Of a DNA stretch of 64,000 nt, positions 35,318 through 48,079 are shown piece after piece. A program made the translations under genes and the position numbers. The notes beneath the pieces were generated by a model. The model did not search any database, was not told the origin of the DNA, and saw only the letters and a program-made list of their open reading frames with translations. Each line of letters opens with the position of its first letter. The first letter of the stretch is position 1. Location of the stretch: assembly GCA_026686845.1 (NCBI GenBank), contig JAIVEN010000028.1, forward strand, positions 8,447,001 through 8,511,000, written 5' to 3'. Source of the DNA: Adenanthera pavonina (taxonomy: Eukaryota; Streptophyta; Magnoliopsida; Fabales; Fabaceae).

Positions 35318-38300
35318 TGTAAGTGCAGCGGGATTGCCCAAGAGGGAGTGAATTGGGCTTTTAAAATTTTCTGCAAAACAAGAAGAACAAATGCAATAGT
35401 ATAAGCCCACAAAAAAAAAAATAGAGCAATTACAGAAAGTGAAAAAGGTGAGAGATGAGAGAATCAAACACAAGATATTATCTTGGTTCAGCCTATCCAC
35501 TTGACCCACTTTCAATTTTCAAGCCATCACTTGAGATTTCTCCATTATCTTGCAAGATTAAACCTCATTTCTGCAGTATCACAGTACAAACCACAAGTTC
35601 TCTTTACTAGAACTTAAGAAATACTCCACACTCCCTTATAATGAGTGTTTACAATAATTCCTTAGTGTTTCCTTACACTAAGCTTTCTCCCTAGAAGATG
35701 TAGAAAATATTTAATGATGAAATCTCTCTCTGAAGGAGTAGATATGATACAATGAAGAACACTTTCTCACTCCAAAAGTGGTTAGGTAAAGCTTTGAATA
35801 AGAGAGATAATGATTCTACAACTTCAGCTTAGTAACACTTTATACTCTTACCAACCAATTTAAATGAGGTCCTATATATAGATTATTGACAAATTTGTTC
35901 ACTAGAAATGAGAAATAACCGTTAAGAGTGAGGGACAACATTCACCTACTGTATTGAATGCATTGTTAAAGGTTAGTCGATAAATCATGCAGGTTAGTGC
36001 CACAAACTTCAACTAGCTGTTAGACACATTTCATAATGTTAGACCAGGTTAGTTGACAATCTTGTGAGGTTAGTCGACTATCAAGCAAGCTCATAACAAA
36101 GAAAGAGAATTGTTCAAAGGAGGTTTTCATGAAAACATTCGAGGTTTGTCGATTAAGCCTAAGACTTAAGTTGCTCAAAAATTTTTCTTTGAGCCTAAGA
36201 AGACAAACCTTCCTAGGATGTTACACTTTAATCCACTAAGCTTCAAAGACTCAACACTTGGTTTTTGAAAAATAGAGTTAGTTGTGTAACACCTTACCTT
36301 TATCTATAATTTCTCATATATTATAGTATATACAATGTCCAATTAACTCATATTAAGAACTTGAACCATTAATAGAACCAAAATATTTAAATAAAAAAAA
36401 ACGTGGTACTATTTATTTGGTTCTCAAGTTTTCTGGATGAACTTTGAAAAATCATAACTTAATCCAGAAAAATCGTATCAATGTGGTTCAAGTCTCTAAA
36501 TGAAGCTAGAAACATGATATACAAGATAAAAATATGAAAAATTTATTTAACTTGACCAATTAGTACAGTTTATTACTCAAATTTACACTGTACAAATGGT
36601 CATTTCTCTCTTTCCCAGGATTTTGGCCGTAACTTTGAAAATTCATATCTAACTCTATACTAAGTCAAATCATGTATTCTATATGCCCTTGGAAAGATAT
36701 ATATGTCTACTTACCTTCATATTTTTCTTATACATTTATTTATTCTCAACAGGGCATGATTTCAACTTAAATTACTAAGGGTCAGAACCTCACTCTTATT
36801 AGAGCAGTCTTGGGAAAACTTGTATATCTCTCATTGTACAGCTCTAATTGAACTCAAACCAGTGGCATATTAACCTCAAAAGATAAATATTTTCATAAAT
36901 GTAAGCCACTGAATTTTTGGAGCTCTATACGATTTTATATCACTTTTCAAATAGAAGTAATATATTCAGTAAAATTCGCAGCCTTCACATCACTGTCCAG
37001 TTTTAATCCTGAACTTTAAAATTTCACTATAAATTATACACATATCCAAATTGAGTGTTATTTAGCTCATTGGAAAGCTTGTTCTATCTAGTTTCAGATA
37101 ATATATAACACTGGACTTACTTGCCCTGTCTCAATCAAACAATATTGATTTTACTTTCATTACTACAAAATAAACTTCTAACAATATAACATGACAAAGT
37201 AGACTTCATAACAAGCTCACATGATCATTCCATGTTTCAAATCCATGCCAAACATTTCATAATGCTCATAAGAACATAATAGTACAAGAATACAGATCCA
37301 TATGCATATACATAATTTTTATACATTATTTCAAAATATGGAATCATAGCTTGAAATTATCATCAAGCATCATTCTCCCTTTCATTCTCTTTGGCTCCTT
37401 GATCTCCTTGACATTGCTTGTGCCTATCATTTGGGATACTTGAGGGGATGAGATTGAGGAACAATCTCAGTAGCAAGTTACATTCCATGCAATTATGTCA
37501 ATCATGTCAAATAAACTCACATTTGATCACATATAATCACATCAATTACCTTTAAACAATAAATTGTCATATTAGTCATAAAAAATTCGGCAGCATAACG
37601 GCTTAGAAAATGGACATTCCGGGGAATAAAACCCCTCATTTAACAGCTAAGACCAATCAAAGAAATCACAATTTCAATATGGCAACACAATTTAATCATA
37701 GAAAGACAATGAAAAAACATAAAGCAAGAATATGAAACTTAGCTACCTTGAAGTATTCCTTTGGCTTTTCCTCTTAAATCTAATGCTTCACCACTTGGTT
37801 CCACCTCCTTCAAGAACTTACTTGGACTTTATCAATTCCTAATACACCATCAAACACTCAATTTATTCACTGGTTTCATGAGTTACTTCTTAAAGACTCA
37901 CAAAACCCTAGAATTTCATTTTCTTCACCTTAAACTTTTTATTTAACCTCATACTTGCTCTTAAGGTTTTGGACCATGGGGAATCCATTTTTAGCATCAA
38001 ATTAATGAAAATCAAACTCTTTCCCATCATATTAAACTGACCTAAACAAGGATTGGAAGAGGAAAGAAGTGATTTTCATTTTCTTACGTCCAAACATACC
38101 AAACCTTGTTCCTTTCACTTAATCTTATGCTTTCTCTTTAATTTATGGCAAAAAAACATTTTCTTTCCTAACTCCTTTATCTTGGACGAAATTTACAGCA
38201 AAGGAGGAGAAGAGGAGCTCAAGAAAACTAACCTTAAACCATTCAAAACTTGAAGGACAAATCATTAGAAGTTGAGAGAAGATTTTTACCTATTTTTCTT

Positions 38301-39781
38301 GATTTTTCCTTCTCTTTTTCCTTCACCTTCACGTGGCTTCCTTTCTTCATCACTTTGCTGCAGCTTCTCCCCTTCTTTTCTTGCCCAAATATGACGCACA
38401 CATGAGCCAAGGAGGGAGTATTTATAAACTTTATCAACCAATCAATTTATACCACCTAAGCTTCTTGATTTTTCTTGAAAATGACATAATTAATTGAATA
38501 ATATAATTCTATCATGTGCAGCTTGGTCAGCACGAAATGGATGGCATTTTGGTCCAAAAATTTTAAATATTTACTTATCCAGATATATCCTGGACCGGTC
38601 TGGACAATTAAAGCTATTTTAGCAGTATATTTTACTATTATTGGGATACTAATTATAATCATAAAATTACCATAATATAATTATCCCAATTGGTCCAAAT
38701 ATAAGACCCACACAATTTTCTTGAATGAATACTGCTTCTTCTTGCAGTCCAGACTGACATTTATCGGGTAAGACATTAATATTAAATCATAATTACCCAA
38801 TAAATATTATTTTGATCTTAATAAATTTCATACTATATTCCAATGGTCATAACTCATTGAGAGCTTCATTTTGACTATAATTTTTTTATATTTATAAAAA
38901 TACCCTTAATTCGGGATAAATCTATAATTTTTAAAACTTTTAGGTTATTAGGTGTAATTTTCACCAAAATTTATAAAATTTACTTCATTATGAGTACGAG
39001 TACACCGCCTCTTCTCTTCGATCTTCTCATCCTCTTTTCCTTTTTTTTTTTCATTTCCTTTCCTTTTGTTTTTCTTTTCTTTTCTTTCTTTTTCTTTTGT
39101 CCAGGGGTAAAATGGTCATTTTTTTATTTTTCCATCCAATCAGGAAAAAATAATCTCTTTATCCCATTTCATGCAAAATGGTGTCTACCCATTTTTACAA
39201 ATTTTCTATACATTTTTAGTTATCTAATATTTTAGGGATATTACAAGTTGACAATCACAAAGAGTTAGTTGACAAAGCTACATTTCCAGAAAATGAGTTG
39301 CTCTCAGGTTGGCCATGTTAGAAGATAAACCTCAAGGGTTAGTCAAATATCATGGCTTGATAGAGAGACAATTCTTTCTAAAACTTAGCTTTTTCCTTCT
39401 AACTTATCACCCTTAGTCCACTAACCCCTTTTGAGCAAGCAAGATCATCAATGAACATGTGAGATTAGTCATCAAACCTAAGACTTTAGTCCACTAACTT
39501 ATGTTTTTAAAGAAAAACCTTTTGAAATTACCTTTGAACACTTGCTCTAAGGTATAAAAACTCAATTTAAAAACAGTAGTAAGAAGAATTAAGTAAGATC
39601 AAAGCATTTATTACCACTCTAACCTATCAAACAATAGAATTTCATATGAATCAAATTCACACACTTGTGATAGGTTTTTCTTCGCTTGATCAATTGGTTT
39701 TCTTCAGGATTCACTCTCTTGAAGCATACTTCACCACTCTAAGTGTTTTGTCATTCATCAAAATCTTCATTTATCTTAACA
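35318..39781 (-). mobile_element. copia LTR (~1.5 kb) interrupted by a nested solo LTR
   Basis: Minus strand: starts TGTTAAGATAAATG at 39781 and ends ...GCTGCACTTACA at 35318, next to the primer site. Without the nested insertion (36285-39245 plus one AGTTG) it is ~1.5 kb. A TATA-like CTATATATAG is near 35880. Downstream parts match the LTR at 4426-6136 (GAAATCTCAAGT-TGGCTT, CTCTTGGG near the end). A purine run (AAGGAAGAAGGAGAAGAA) precedes its start, as though it once followed an internal region; whether it is a 5' LTR or part of a tandem element is open. Repeats of the type AGTCGACTAACC occur along U3. Confidence 0.72.
36285..39245 (+). mobile_element. nested solo LTR, 2961 bp, target duplication AGTTG
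   Basis: It starts TGTAACACCTTACC and ends GGGATATTACA. AGTTG stands directly on both sides (36280-36284 and 39246-39250), and the interrupted copia LTR resumes after it. It has no internal region, primer site or coding frame, so it is a solo LTR left by LTR-LTR recombination. It shares ordered landmarks with 13302-16224. The intact duplication makes it the younger of the two. Confidence 0.85.
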
Positions 39782-40294
39782 TTCTTCTCCTTCTTCCTTT
39801 ACATTCTTTGATTTCATTTTCCTAGCTTTGAGATTTATTTGTCTTTGCTTTAGAGTGGACAAAGTCAACACCAAGTGCATCGAAATATTGGTATGATTTT
39901 TTATGTTTTTTTTTTGTATTGAAGATTTTTCATTTTAAGCCGTTAACATTTTCTTAGTATTGATTTTCTTTTTTTTTTTTTTCTCTCAAACCCCATTTCA
40001 TCTTTGACCTTATTCTTCAATTTCTTTCCACCATATTTTTATTTTGTGCTATTATTTAAAACTATGTCCCGATTTAATTGTTCTAATTTCTACAGAATGT
40101 GAAGCTGACAAACAAGCCACTTGACATATTATTACTTAACGATATATTATCACAATGAACTTGGTTCAATAGATGGGTAAGTTAATTTTTTTTTAATCAA
40201 GTAAGTTGATTTTTCTTTTCTTAGAATGGAGGAATTTATTCAAACAACAAATATGCACAGAAAGCGACGAGCCATGTAGCCCACAAATGAACAA

Positions 40295-40507
40295 TCAATA
40301 AAAGAAGTAAGACATAAAAGGGGAGGGATAAAAAACGAGGTTCCCCTTAGCTTTAGTAGTGTGTTCAGTTATAGCTAGAACAGAAAGCATAACAGAAGTG
40401 GCATTGATGTTCTCGGCAAAAATGAATTTGTTCCTCACATTCCACAATTGCCAGCACAAAATGAAATAAAAAAAAACGTAAGTGAAGTGGAGCAGTTCGA
40501 CTTTCAA
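40295..40507 (-). pseudogene. possible LINE reverse-transcriptase C-terminal fragment
   Basis: The short minus-strand frame contains FILCWQLWNVRNKFIFAEN. This resembles the W-x-x-W-x-x-RN-x-x-x-F motif found between the reverse transcriptase and RNase H of plant L1-type elements and in domesticated relatives. Nothing else of a LINE is visible nearby. A chance resemblance cannot be excluded. Confidence 0.3.
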
Positions 40508-42089
40508 TGCGATATATAATTTATGACATTTTGGTGAATTACTTGTTTTCTAATTATACAGCTAAAAAATGGTTATTTTAGCAAAATGTAATAAAGAAGT
40601 ATTTACCAAATATATGATACACAAACACAAAGTCCATGCATGCAGAATTGACGAATCTCATTGTACAGCAGTCGATTGACACTTTTTCTTTTTTACTTGA
40701 ATGGAGAAAATGCTTTAAGAATCAGAATGGACAGCAGCTCTCACGCTCAAAAAAAGGGAGAGTAAACAAGATCGATTGACACGTCTTTGACTAACACAAA
40801 CATGCAAGTCAAAGATGACACTTGCATGTTTTATTTTATTTTATTTTTTTAAATAAAGCAAAGCTAAATGAGTATTTTTATGTTTCTTAAAAAAAAAAAT
40901 TGAAAGACTGCAGAGTGAAGTAACTAATCAAATTAATTAATGATTTGTAATCATTATACATGCAAACTTGCATATAATCATTATGATAATTCTCTAATGA
41001 TTAATATATAATCAAAAAATAGTAAGTCTTAGTAAACAAATATGGATAAACATTATACAGAAGGAAATCACAAACGCATACAAAGTGCAAGAAATATTTT
41101 CGTTCAACGTAGGCTTACTGTTTCTCATCACTTCATCTTCTTCTACAGATATCCGTTGGAGATGTTTGAAGCTGTTGGAGGGGGTTCTAGCCGTTGAACG
41201 AGAGAAAGAGCTAATATAAAGCAAGAAAATAGCTGTTACTCAGTTGAAAATAGAAATAGCCGTTACTCGGAGGAATTTTTTTTTTTTAACTGCCAGACTG
41301 AGCAGAAGACATTAGAGGAGGAAAGAGGAGCTACTTCTTCTCTGGTAGCAAGAGTCGAAGAAGATGAAGAAACTTGTTTTGCAGTGGCAAAGCTTTCTCT
41401 TTCGCCGATGCAGTCAAAGAAGAAATAAGCATTTTGTCCCTTAAGAATTTTCTTTTCAGATTGTAGCTTGTGGCCTTGTGGCTTGTGTGAGAGCAAGAGA
41501 GATTTAAAAAGGAAAAAAAAAAGTTACTGTCGTCTTTTTGGCCGAAGTTACTTTTGTCTTCTAATCACGGAGAAGATGAAACTTCTTTTTTTTAACATTT
41601 TAACAGAAGATGAAGCTTTTGTATCCAATGGACAAAAAGACTTTCGAGATTTTGACCATAGGATAAAGAAAACTTTGTACCTTCTCCCACGTAATACCAG
41701 AAAAGTCAGTCAATTATCATTAAAAAATGTTAGTCAGTTGGTCAACGGCTTTCGTCTTTCCTCACATAGAACTAAATCAACAGGTCTCCTGCACATTTCG
41801 ATTTTAAGGTGGTCACGTGCATGAATTTGGCTTTTCTTTGTGTAGAATTTTCTTCATAACCTCAACACATTTTTTTTATCTCCCAAATTAATTTAACTTT
41901 CATTTCTTAATTTTTATTTAATCAAGAACTAAATTTAATGTTATTTAAAATTTAATTTTACTACTCTCTCTATTTTAAATTATAAATCATATTTATTTAT
42001 CTCATGCAAACCTTGATTTCTCTATAAAAATTTTTATAACTTTTTAAAATTATCTCATCTCGGATATTCATTTGCTTTATGTATGGCCT

Positions 42090-42190
42090 AAGGGGATTAG
42101 ATACAGGCACCCGGACGAATATTGAGCAGCTATTACAGGAAGAATCAACTGCAGAGACTGACGTGCCCATACATGTCTCCTCAATGCAAA
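42090..42190 (-). pseudogene. remnant of an NLR spacer exon
   Basis: Plus-strand GTGCCCATACATGTCTCCTCA at ~42165 nearly repeats GTGCCCATACGTGTCTCCTCA at ~46865, which lies in the second spacer exon of the NLR at 44003-48079. Read on the minus strand both give an EET-x-MGT motif. Beyond ~35 bases the similarity fades. Probably a displaced, decayed copy of that exon. Confidence 0.4.
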
Positions 42191-44002
42191 ATTGAAAATG
42201 GTATCACTAGGATCAGCATGTCTCTTTTACCATTGAATATAACTTAATGCAAAATTGCATATCATTTAGCGAGCACATGCAAGATGCTCTAGATACAAAA
42301 TCTATAACTAATCTCGCGGGAAAAACAAAATGATCAAGCATGACAAAAGATATCACTCTCGAGTAGTGTTTTGCTGACAACAAATTGGACAATTTTGTAT
42401 CCATTAAGTCTCTCGTAGACACTTAATGAAATGCTAAGTGCATACCACTAACCATTTTTTATGGCAAAGTAGATCATCAATTGACATGCAGTTCTCAGGG
42501 CTCAACAACTACCTTAAGTTCATTACAGTCCAACACAAGGTAAATATTCGAATCCACATCATACCATCGAAGTTACTATTTCCTCACAAATATCCTATGT
42601 TTGTGTCCTACGGAATAAATCTAAACATCCTCTAAGGTTTCACTATAGGAACATCAATTTACTTTCAAGTCAATTCACAATCAAGTCTTTTGCTTTTGAT
42701 AATACAGTAACATCAATTTACCTTTTTTTTTTTTATCAAAATCCAGTAACTGTCGCAGCACAAAGCAGCAAAGAGAAGCACTCACCATTCACTTAAACCT
42801 GAAGCAAAAACTAGCAACTTCTACGTTTAAAAGACATTTAACAAATTTATAATCAGTTCCCTGTTGACTCTCTGGGTCTGATCAGAAAACATTTGCTTCA
42901 ATCATTCCTGAAGGCAAACAGAACGGATAGTAATCATGAGTATGCTACCTCTAAGCAATAATTTAATTAAACAAATATACGGTTGATATTATGTTTCTAG
43001 AGCATAAAAAACCATACCAGCATATTTGAGCAACAGAAATAGGAAGATCAAAATACAAAATTTAAGAAGAGCAAGTCTGGGTGAATCCTCATGATGATAG
43101 CAAATAAGATACCAAGTTGAACAAGACTTTTCTCATCCCTAGCTTCCTTTAAAGTAAAGTAGCTACCACAAGATGGAGAAAGTAAAACAAAAAAAGAAGA
43201 AAAGTAAGAAGGGAATGCAGGTCCAACCATATAAAACATAAAAATAAATGCTCATCACCTGTTATTAAAAATTGAAAAGTTCAGTTAAAATTAGAAAACA
43301 GATCAGCTCTTAATAGACTTTTTCTGTAGGCTCAAATTTTACAGAGAATGGTTGTAATTTAATATAAGTATATGTCTATAAAGTATTAATATTTAAAGGT
43401 TTAAATCCAAGACCATCTAGTAATAATGAAAATGGATAGAGAGAAAAAGAAAATAGAAGTTGAAAATGGCAATGTGAATGAAGCCAAGTTAATACATCCA
43501 TAAAAATGGCAATGTAACTGAACTTGTATACACTTATATTTTTGACATTTACACCCCTCTTGTTTTTTCACCTTTATTTTCACTCACATCAAATAACCAA
43601 AATCTAGCAAAAACCTAACACCATAAATATAGTAAGTATCAAGTAGACGTAGTTGTGAAAGGAATAGGGAAATAATTAGTAAACTTGCGTAATAAAATAC
43701 TTCGTACAATTGCTAATCATATTTAGACAAATAAACATTTATAACCTAAAATTTAACATTCAATTCAACAAAAATTTATAGAGATTAATGGATTTTCACA
43801 AAAAAAAATGTTGTAATGTATAAATCGAAATACTCATAAAAGCATCAAAATTGATACACGAGTAATGGATATATTGTTCCACGCAAGTAAAAAAGAAAAT
43901 GGAGCTACTTATACCGAATATACCAAACACAAATACCAGTTGAAAACTCACCCAAAAAAAAAAACCTGTTGAAAAGCCCATAGCATTAGTCTGCTCTTCA
44001 TA

Positions 44003-47000
44003 TCAACCTGACTTAGCAGAGATATTTTGACCATCAATCCATATAATGGGAACATGTGCTATCTTTGGCCAATCCTGTCCCTGCATTTTGTCGAAGCATT
44101 TTTTAAGTTCAGGGCAATCCTTGATGAAAAGTTTTTCAAGAGAAACCTTCTCTTCTCCATGTAGGAAGGGCATGATATTTTGACAATAGAACAATTCTAA
44201 AAGCTTCAGGGACTTCCTTAAGCACGACAGTGTAGGAAGTAATTTTAGTTTGGGGCAATCATTCAATTCGAGACGACGTAAGGAAGGAAAATCACCACTT
44301 CGAACTCCAATCAACTCTTCCAATTTAGGTAGGCCATCAAATCTAAGTTTTTCCAAACGCAGAAATGCAATATCTTGCGAATTTTCGCCACCACTTCTAC
44401 AAAACAGCTGATCTATTCTCTCTAGCTCATTCATTCTTGCAACGTGTAGAAACTGAAGGGATGGTAAGTCACCGAGGGATGGAAGGTGGCAACAGTTTCT
44501 AAAACAGTAGAGAAAAAGATCAACTAGACATTCATATGATCGATTACTAATCCAGGTTGGAAGCTTGGAACCACCATAGTACAGTATTCCTAGTTCTTGC
44601 AGACCTAAAGATGGTTGAAGCTGTTCAAGTATTTTCTCATCATCAATGCTATGTTCAACATTTCCACCGTTCCACCTTAGCTCCAATGCAGTGATGTAAC
44701 TCTTATTAATCAAAGATGCTTCCCTAACATCCTCCAAGTCTAGGACATTCTGCCTCGAAATGCAAAATCCTCCCGTGAGATTTCTTGCATTCTTCAGCTC
44801 TCGAATTTTGCATCCCTCTTCTTTCCCAACAAGAAATGTTGGCACAGTTTGAAGGTTGGTTAAGTTGCCAATTCCAGGTGGCATAGATTCCAACTGCCTC
44901 ATACCATCAAAATCAAGATGCCTGAGATTGGTGAGCTTCCTCATACCATTGGGTAACTGAACTAGATTGCGACAACCTCTAAGCTTTAGAGTTTGTAAAT
45001 TGTGAAGATCATCAATCAAATCAGGCAACGCCTTGATTGGCGTGTAGGAGAGATCAATATATTGTAAAGATATCAAATTCCCAATCGATCTTGGCAATGT
45101 CAATAGAAGACTACGACTGAAGTTCAATGTTGTAATGTTCTTGAGACTAAAGAAAAGATCACGAGGAACTTTTTCAAAAGGAACCCCATAATCAGGAAGT
45201 AAGAAAAGAGTCCGAAGATTCTTGAATCTTTCTATAGCATAAAACTTTGCATCATCAAAGCTTTTATAAAGTATGCACAAGTGTGTTACCTTTTCAGGCA
45301 CAGCATCAAGGTTACCATCCGAGACTCTAACATATCCCCCACCAAAAATAGTAGGGCCAAATGAAGATTCCACTGATTCATGTAATTTATAGTGCAACCT
45401 TTTCACCTCAAGATTCTGAAAATCCTTTAATGGGTCAATTCCAGATGGAACTATCAATTCTCGATGCACGAAAGAATCAAACTTAACACTAGCATCATCT
45501 TCCACTCTGTCCCCTAGGCTCTGATTTTTCCAGAAAAGCCCTTCTGCTATCCATAATCTGATCAATTCCTCTTTGGTAAACTCATAGCCAACAGGGAAGA
45601 GAAAACCATCGGCAATGAGCAACTTATCTTCATGTTCTTCAATCGTCACATTGTCTTTTTGGTCAGAATCTATGGACGAGAAAGGTTGGCCTTGATGCAA
45701 GTCTAAGGTCATGGAGTGGGAGCCTTCAGGCTTTAATAGTCAATAAAATATTAGAAAAACACAAAAACTGTTGCAAACAGTAAGAGGAAGGAATGAAAGA
45801 TTCCATAAAAGGTATTAGGAATGTAGAATAATTATATATATATTAAAATGACATTCACTTTGTACACAGTTTTTGCTTGATTAGCCTGCCTTATGTTCCT
45901 TCTCTGTCATTATTCTTAACTCACGTTTTTTAACTGGGACCATCGTGTCCCAAGACTCTGGTGGCTAATGAATAATAGCAAATACAGGACATATAATTGA
46001 AATAGATTATGGTAAAAATGAAAGAAAGATGCCATGTCAAAAAATATAATGTTTTCTTAGAAACAAAAGAAAATGGTGGAAATAGGATCAAGCATCAAAT
46101 GTTACCGTATAAGCAGCTTTTTCCTCATCTTCAGTATTAGAAGGCTTGGTTAAGTCCTCAAGTTCCAATGCACTTGACTCCACACAAATCTGCTTAGCCT
46201 CTTGCAGCTGAAAAAATGGAGAAACCAAAGAGATCTAACATTGTCATGTAGCATGTGAGACGAAGATGCTAAAGGATTTAGGATATGTAAATGTTCTAAG
46301 AAAACAAGAAAAATGTGTGAATGGGACAAATAATTAAATATTACTGTATATGCAAGTCGCACCAAATTTCCAGCCTGAGAGTAAGGCACAAGCTTGCTTA
46401 AGACGCCCTTTTTGTGAATTGATGGGATGCCTTCTTGAGTGTTCATCTTGTTATATATTGGTGTGACTGCCTCATCAAAATTTTCTTGATTAGATGGAAG
46501 AGGAGACCATGATTTCACAGGTTTCTGAAGTACGATATCAGAAGAGCTCTCAGGTGTTGAAGTCTGCAAAGAAGAGAAAATTAATGACACACAACACGAC
46601 TGACTGTCGGAAAATCAATGACACGTAACTGTTACTATAGGAGAAAGTAAAGAGAGATGCTAATGAAAGAATTTGACATTTTTGTATTTGTAATGACCAC
46701 ATATTTGATATTAAAGGAACAAGAATATATAATGGTTTGAAATTTACAAAAGCAAACGGTGGAACAGGGATCAAGAATCAAATGTTACCCCATAACCAAT
46801 TTTTGCCTTATCTATATTAGAAGGCTTGACTAATAAGTCCTCACAGTTCTTAAGCTGCACAGGTGTGCCCATACGTGTCTCCTCAGAGCTTGGCATTACC
46901 TCTATTGGCTGACAAATAAAACAAAATCAAAGACAAACGCCTTGTCACAAGAAAAAAAATATGGAAATAACAGAAATATGCTACATTAAAAGGCATATGT

Positions 47001-48079
47001 ATAACGAGTTCAAAAAGACAAAAAATAAACAATGGAGATGGGATAAAGAAACACATATTACATTACATGCTAAGTTTGCCTCATCTGCTAAGTGAGAAGC
47101 CTGGCCTATCTCTTGTTTATAAAAATCTAGAAGAAACAATTGTTTCAACCGAATGGAAAAATGAATGTTATATTCTCACCCTGTTTTTAATTTTAGAGGA
47201 AAACACAGCATGGCTTAGGACATGCTTGCCACGACCTAGTTGGAAGGTTGCTTCATTATCCATCCTGGATAAGACCTCTTCATTTCTTGAAGTCAGTAGT
47301 ATCTTGCACCCTCTATCAGTATCTCCAAAAGGAATTCCTAATTCATACAAATCAAGATCTTGCCAAAGATCATCCAAAATTATCAAGATAGTTTTTAAAC
47401 TATCTCTATCTCCTGTTTCCTCTTCGCCACAGTCTTCAAACTTCAATCCCATTGTATCAACAATTTCCCTTCGAATCTTCTCTATTTGTTGATTTTGTGT
47501 TACACCCACCTTAATCACCACATCAAATAACATGTCTTCTTCAGCTTTTTCTGCGACTTCCTTTGTTAAGGTAGTGTTAGATACACCTTGACCACAGACA
47601 CCAATCATGCCAATATAAGGATTTTTCAGCATCTCCATTATCTTACTTAACACTGATGCTCTCGAGACAACATCATAATTTAATTTTGGAAAAGGTGTAA
47701 ATTGAGAAATACTATTAAATTTTCCTCTTCCTTGGATATCAATGAAACCTTGTCTTAGCTTTCTAGCTCTTTTACTTAGCTTATACCAGGTTTTGAAATT
47801 CAGAGAGGATCGTCTCATCCTAGCACCGTGTACTTCATCACGAAAATCTTTTGATTTAACAATGTGTTTATGAACCACCTGTAGCCTTCTGATAGCATCT
47901 TCTTCATGTATTTCTCTGTCGTGCCCCGCACTTTCAATTGCACGTAGGAGAACATCCCCTTCAATATAAAGTCTCTCAACTTCTTGCTCCAACTCATCTA
48001 TATTGCGTTTCTGGTTAAGGTGACCAAGTGGGCTTGTAATCGGTCGAAACACATACTTTTTTATAGCAGCAAATTCCAT
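44003..48079 (-). CDS. chimeric CC-NB...LRR resistance-like gene with degenerate P-loop (possibly a pseudogene)
   Basis: Exon 1 (48079-47180) starts MEFAAIKKYVFRPITSPLGH. Its coiled coil with NIDELEQEVERLY and its NB start resemble RPS2/RPS5-like CNLs. The P-loop reads GVCGQGVSNTTL: the lysine that binds nucleotide phosphate is Asn. Kinase-2 (ILIILDDLWQDLDL) and RNBS-B (GCKILLTSRNEEVL) are good. GLPLA and RNBS-D are missing. Four short exons follow (47126-47062, 46908-46789, 46563-46345, 46207-46106). The last large exon (45730-44003) starts inside a winged helix (GYEFTKEELIRLWIAEGL) and carries ~13 LRRs of the RGA/R13L type, ending QNISAKSG. Two CNL clades thus seem fused, with the ARC middle replaced by spacer exons. 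Splice sites are inferred. ATP binding is doubtful, so it may be a decoy, a helper or simply dead. Confidence 0.7.
46106..47126 (-). repeat. duplicated exon-intron modules between NB and LRR parts
   Basis: Several short modules share an exon type and the start of the following intron. Minus strand: the exons at 46908-46789 and 46207-46106 both contain a KPSN motif (CEDLLVKPSNIDKAK; LEDLTKPSNTEDEEKAAY). Both end at a donor followed by GTAACATTTGAT-CTTGATCC and then TTCCACC. The exon ending at 46345 has a diverged version (GTAATATTTAATTATTTGTCCC). They look like tandem duplication of an exon with its intron, spaced ~240-440 bp. Confidence 0.6.

Larger units (their letters stand above)
39782..44002. 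other. intergenic with small gene remnants
   Basis: No intact gene. 40295-40507 holds a possible LINE remnant and 42090-42190 a spacer-exon remnant, both listed separately. 41100-41500 has a more gene-like composition (acidic and Ser-rich short frames on the minus strand) but no recognisable domain. Elsewhere AT-rich sequence. Confidence 0.35.

Noticed and set aside
38990..39235. An 81-codon Phe-rich frame
   Set aside because: It lies within the nested solo LTR in a T-rich run.
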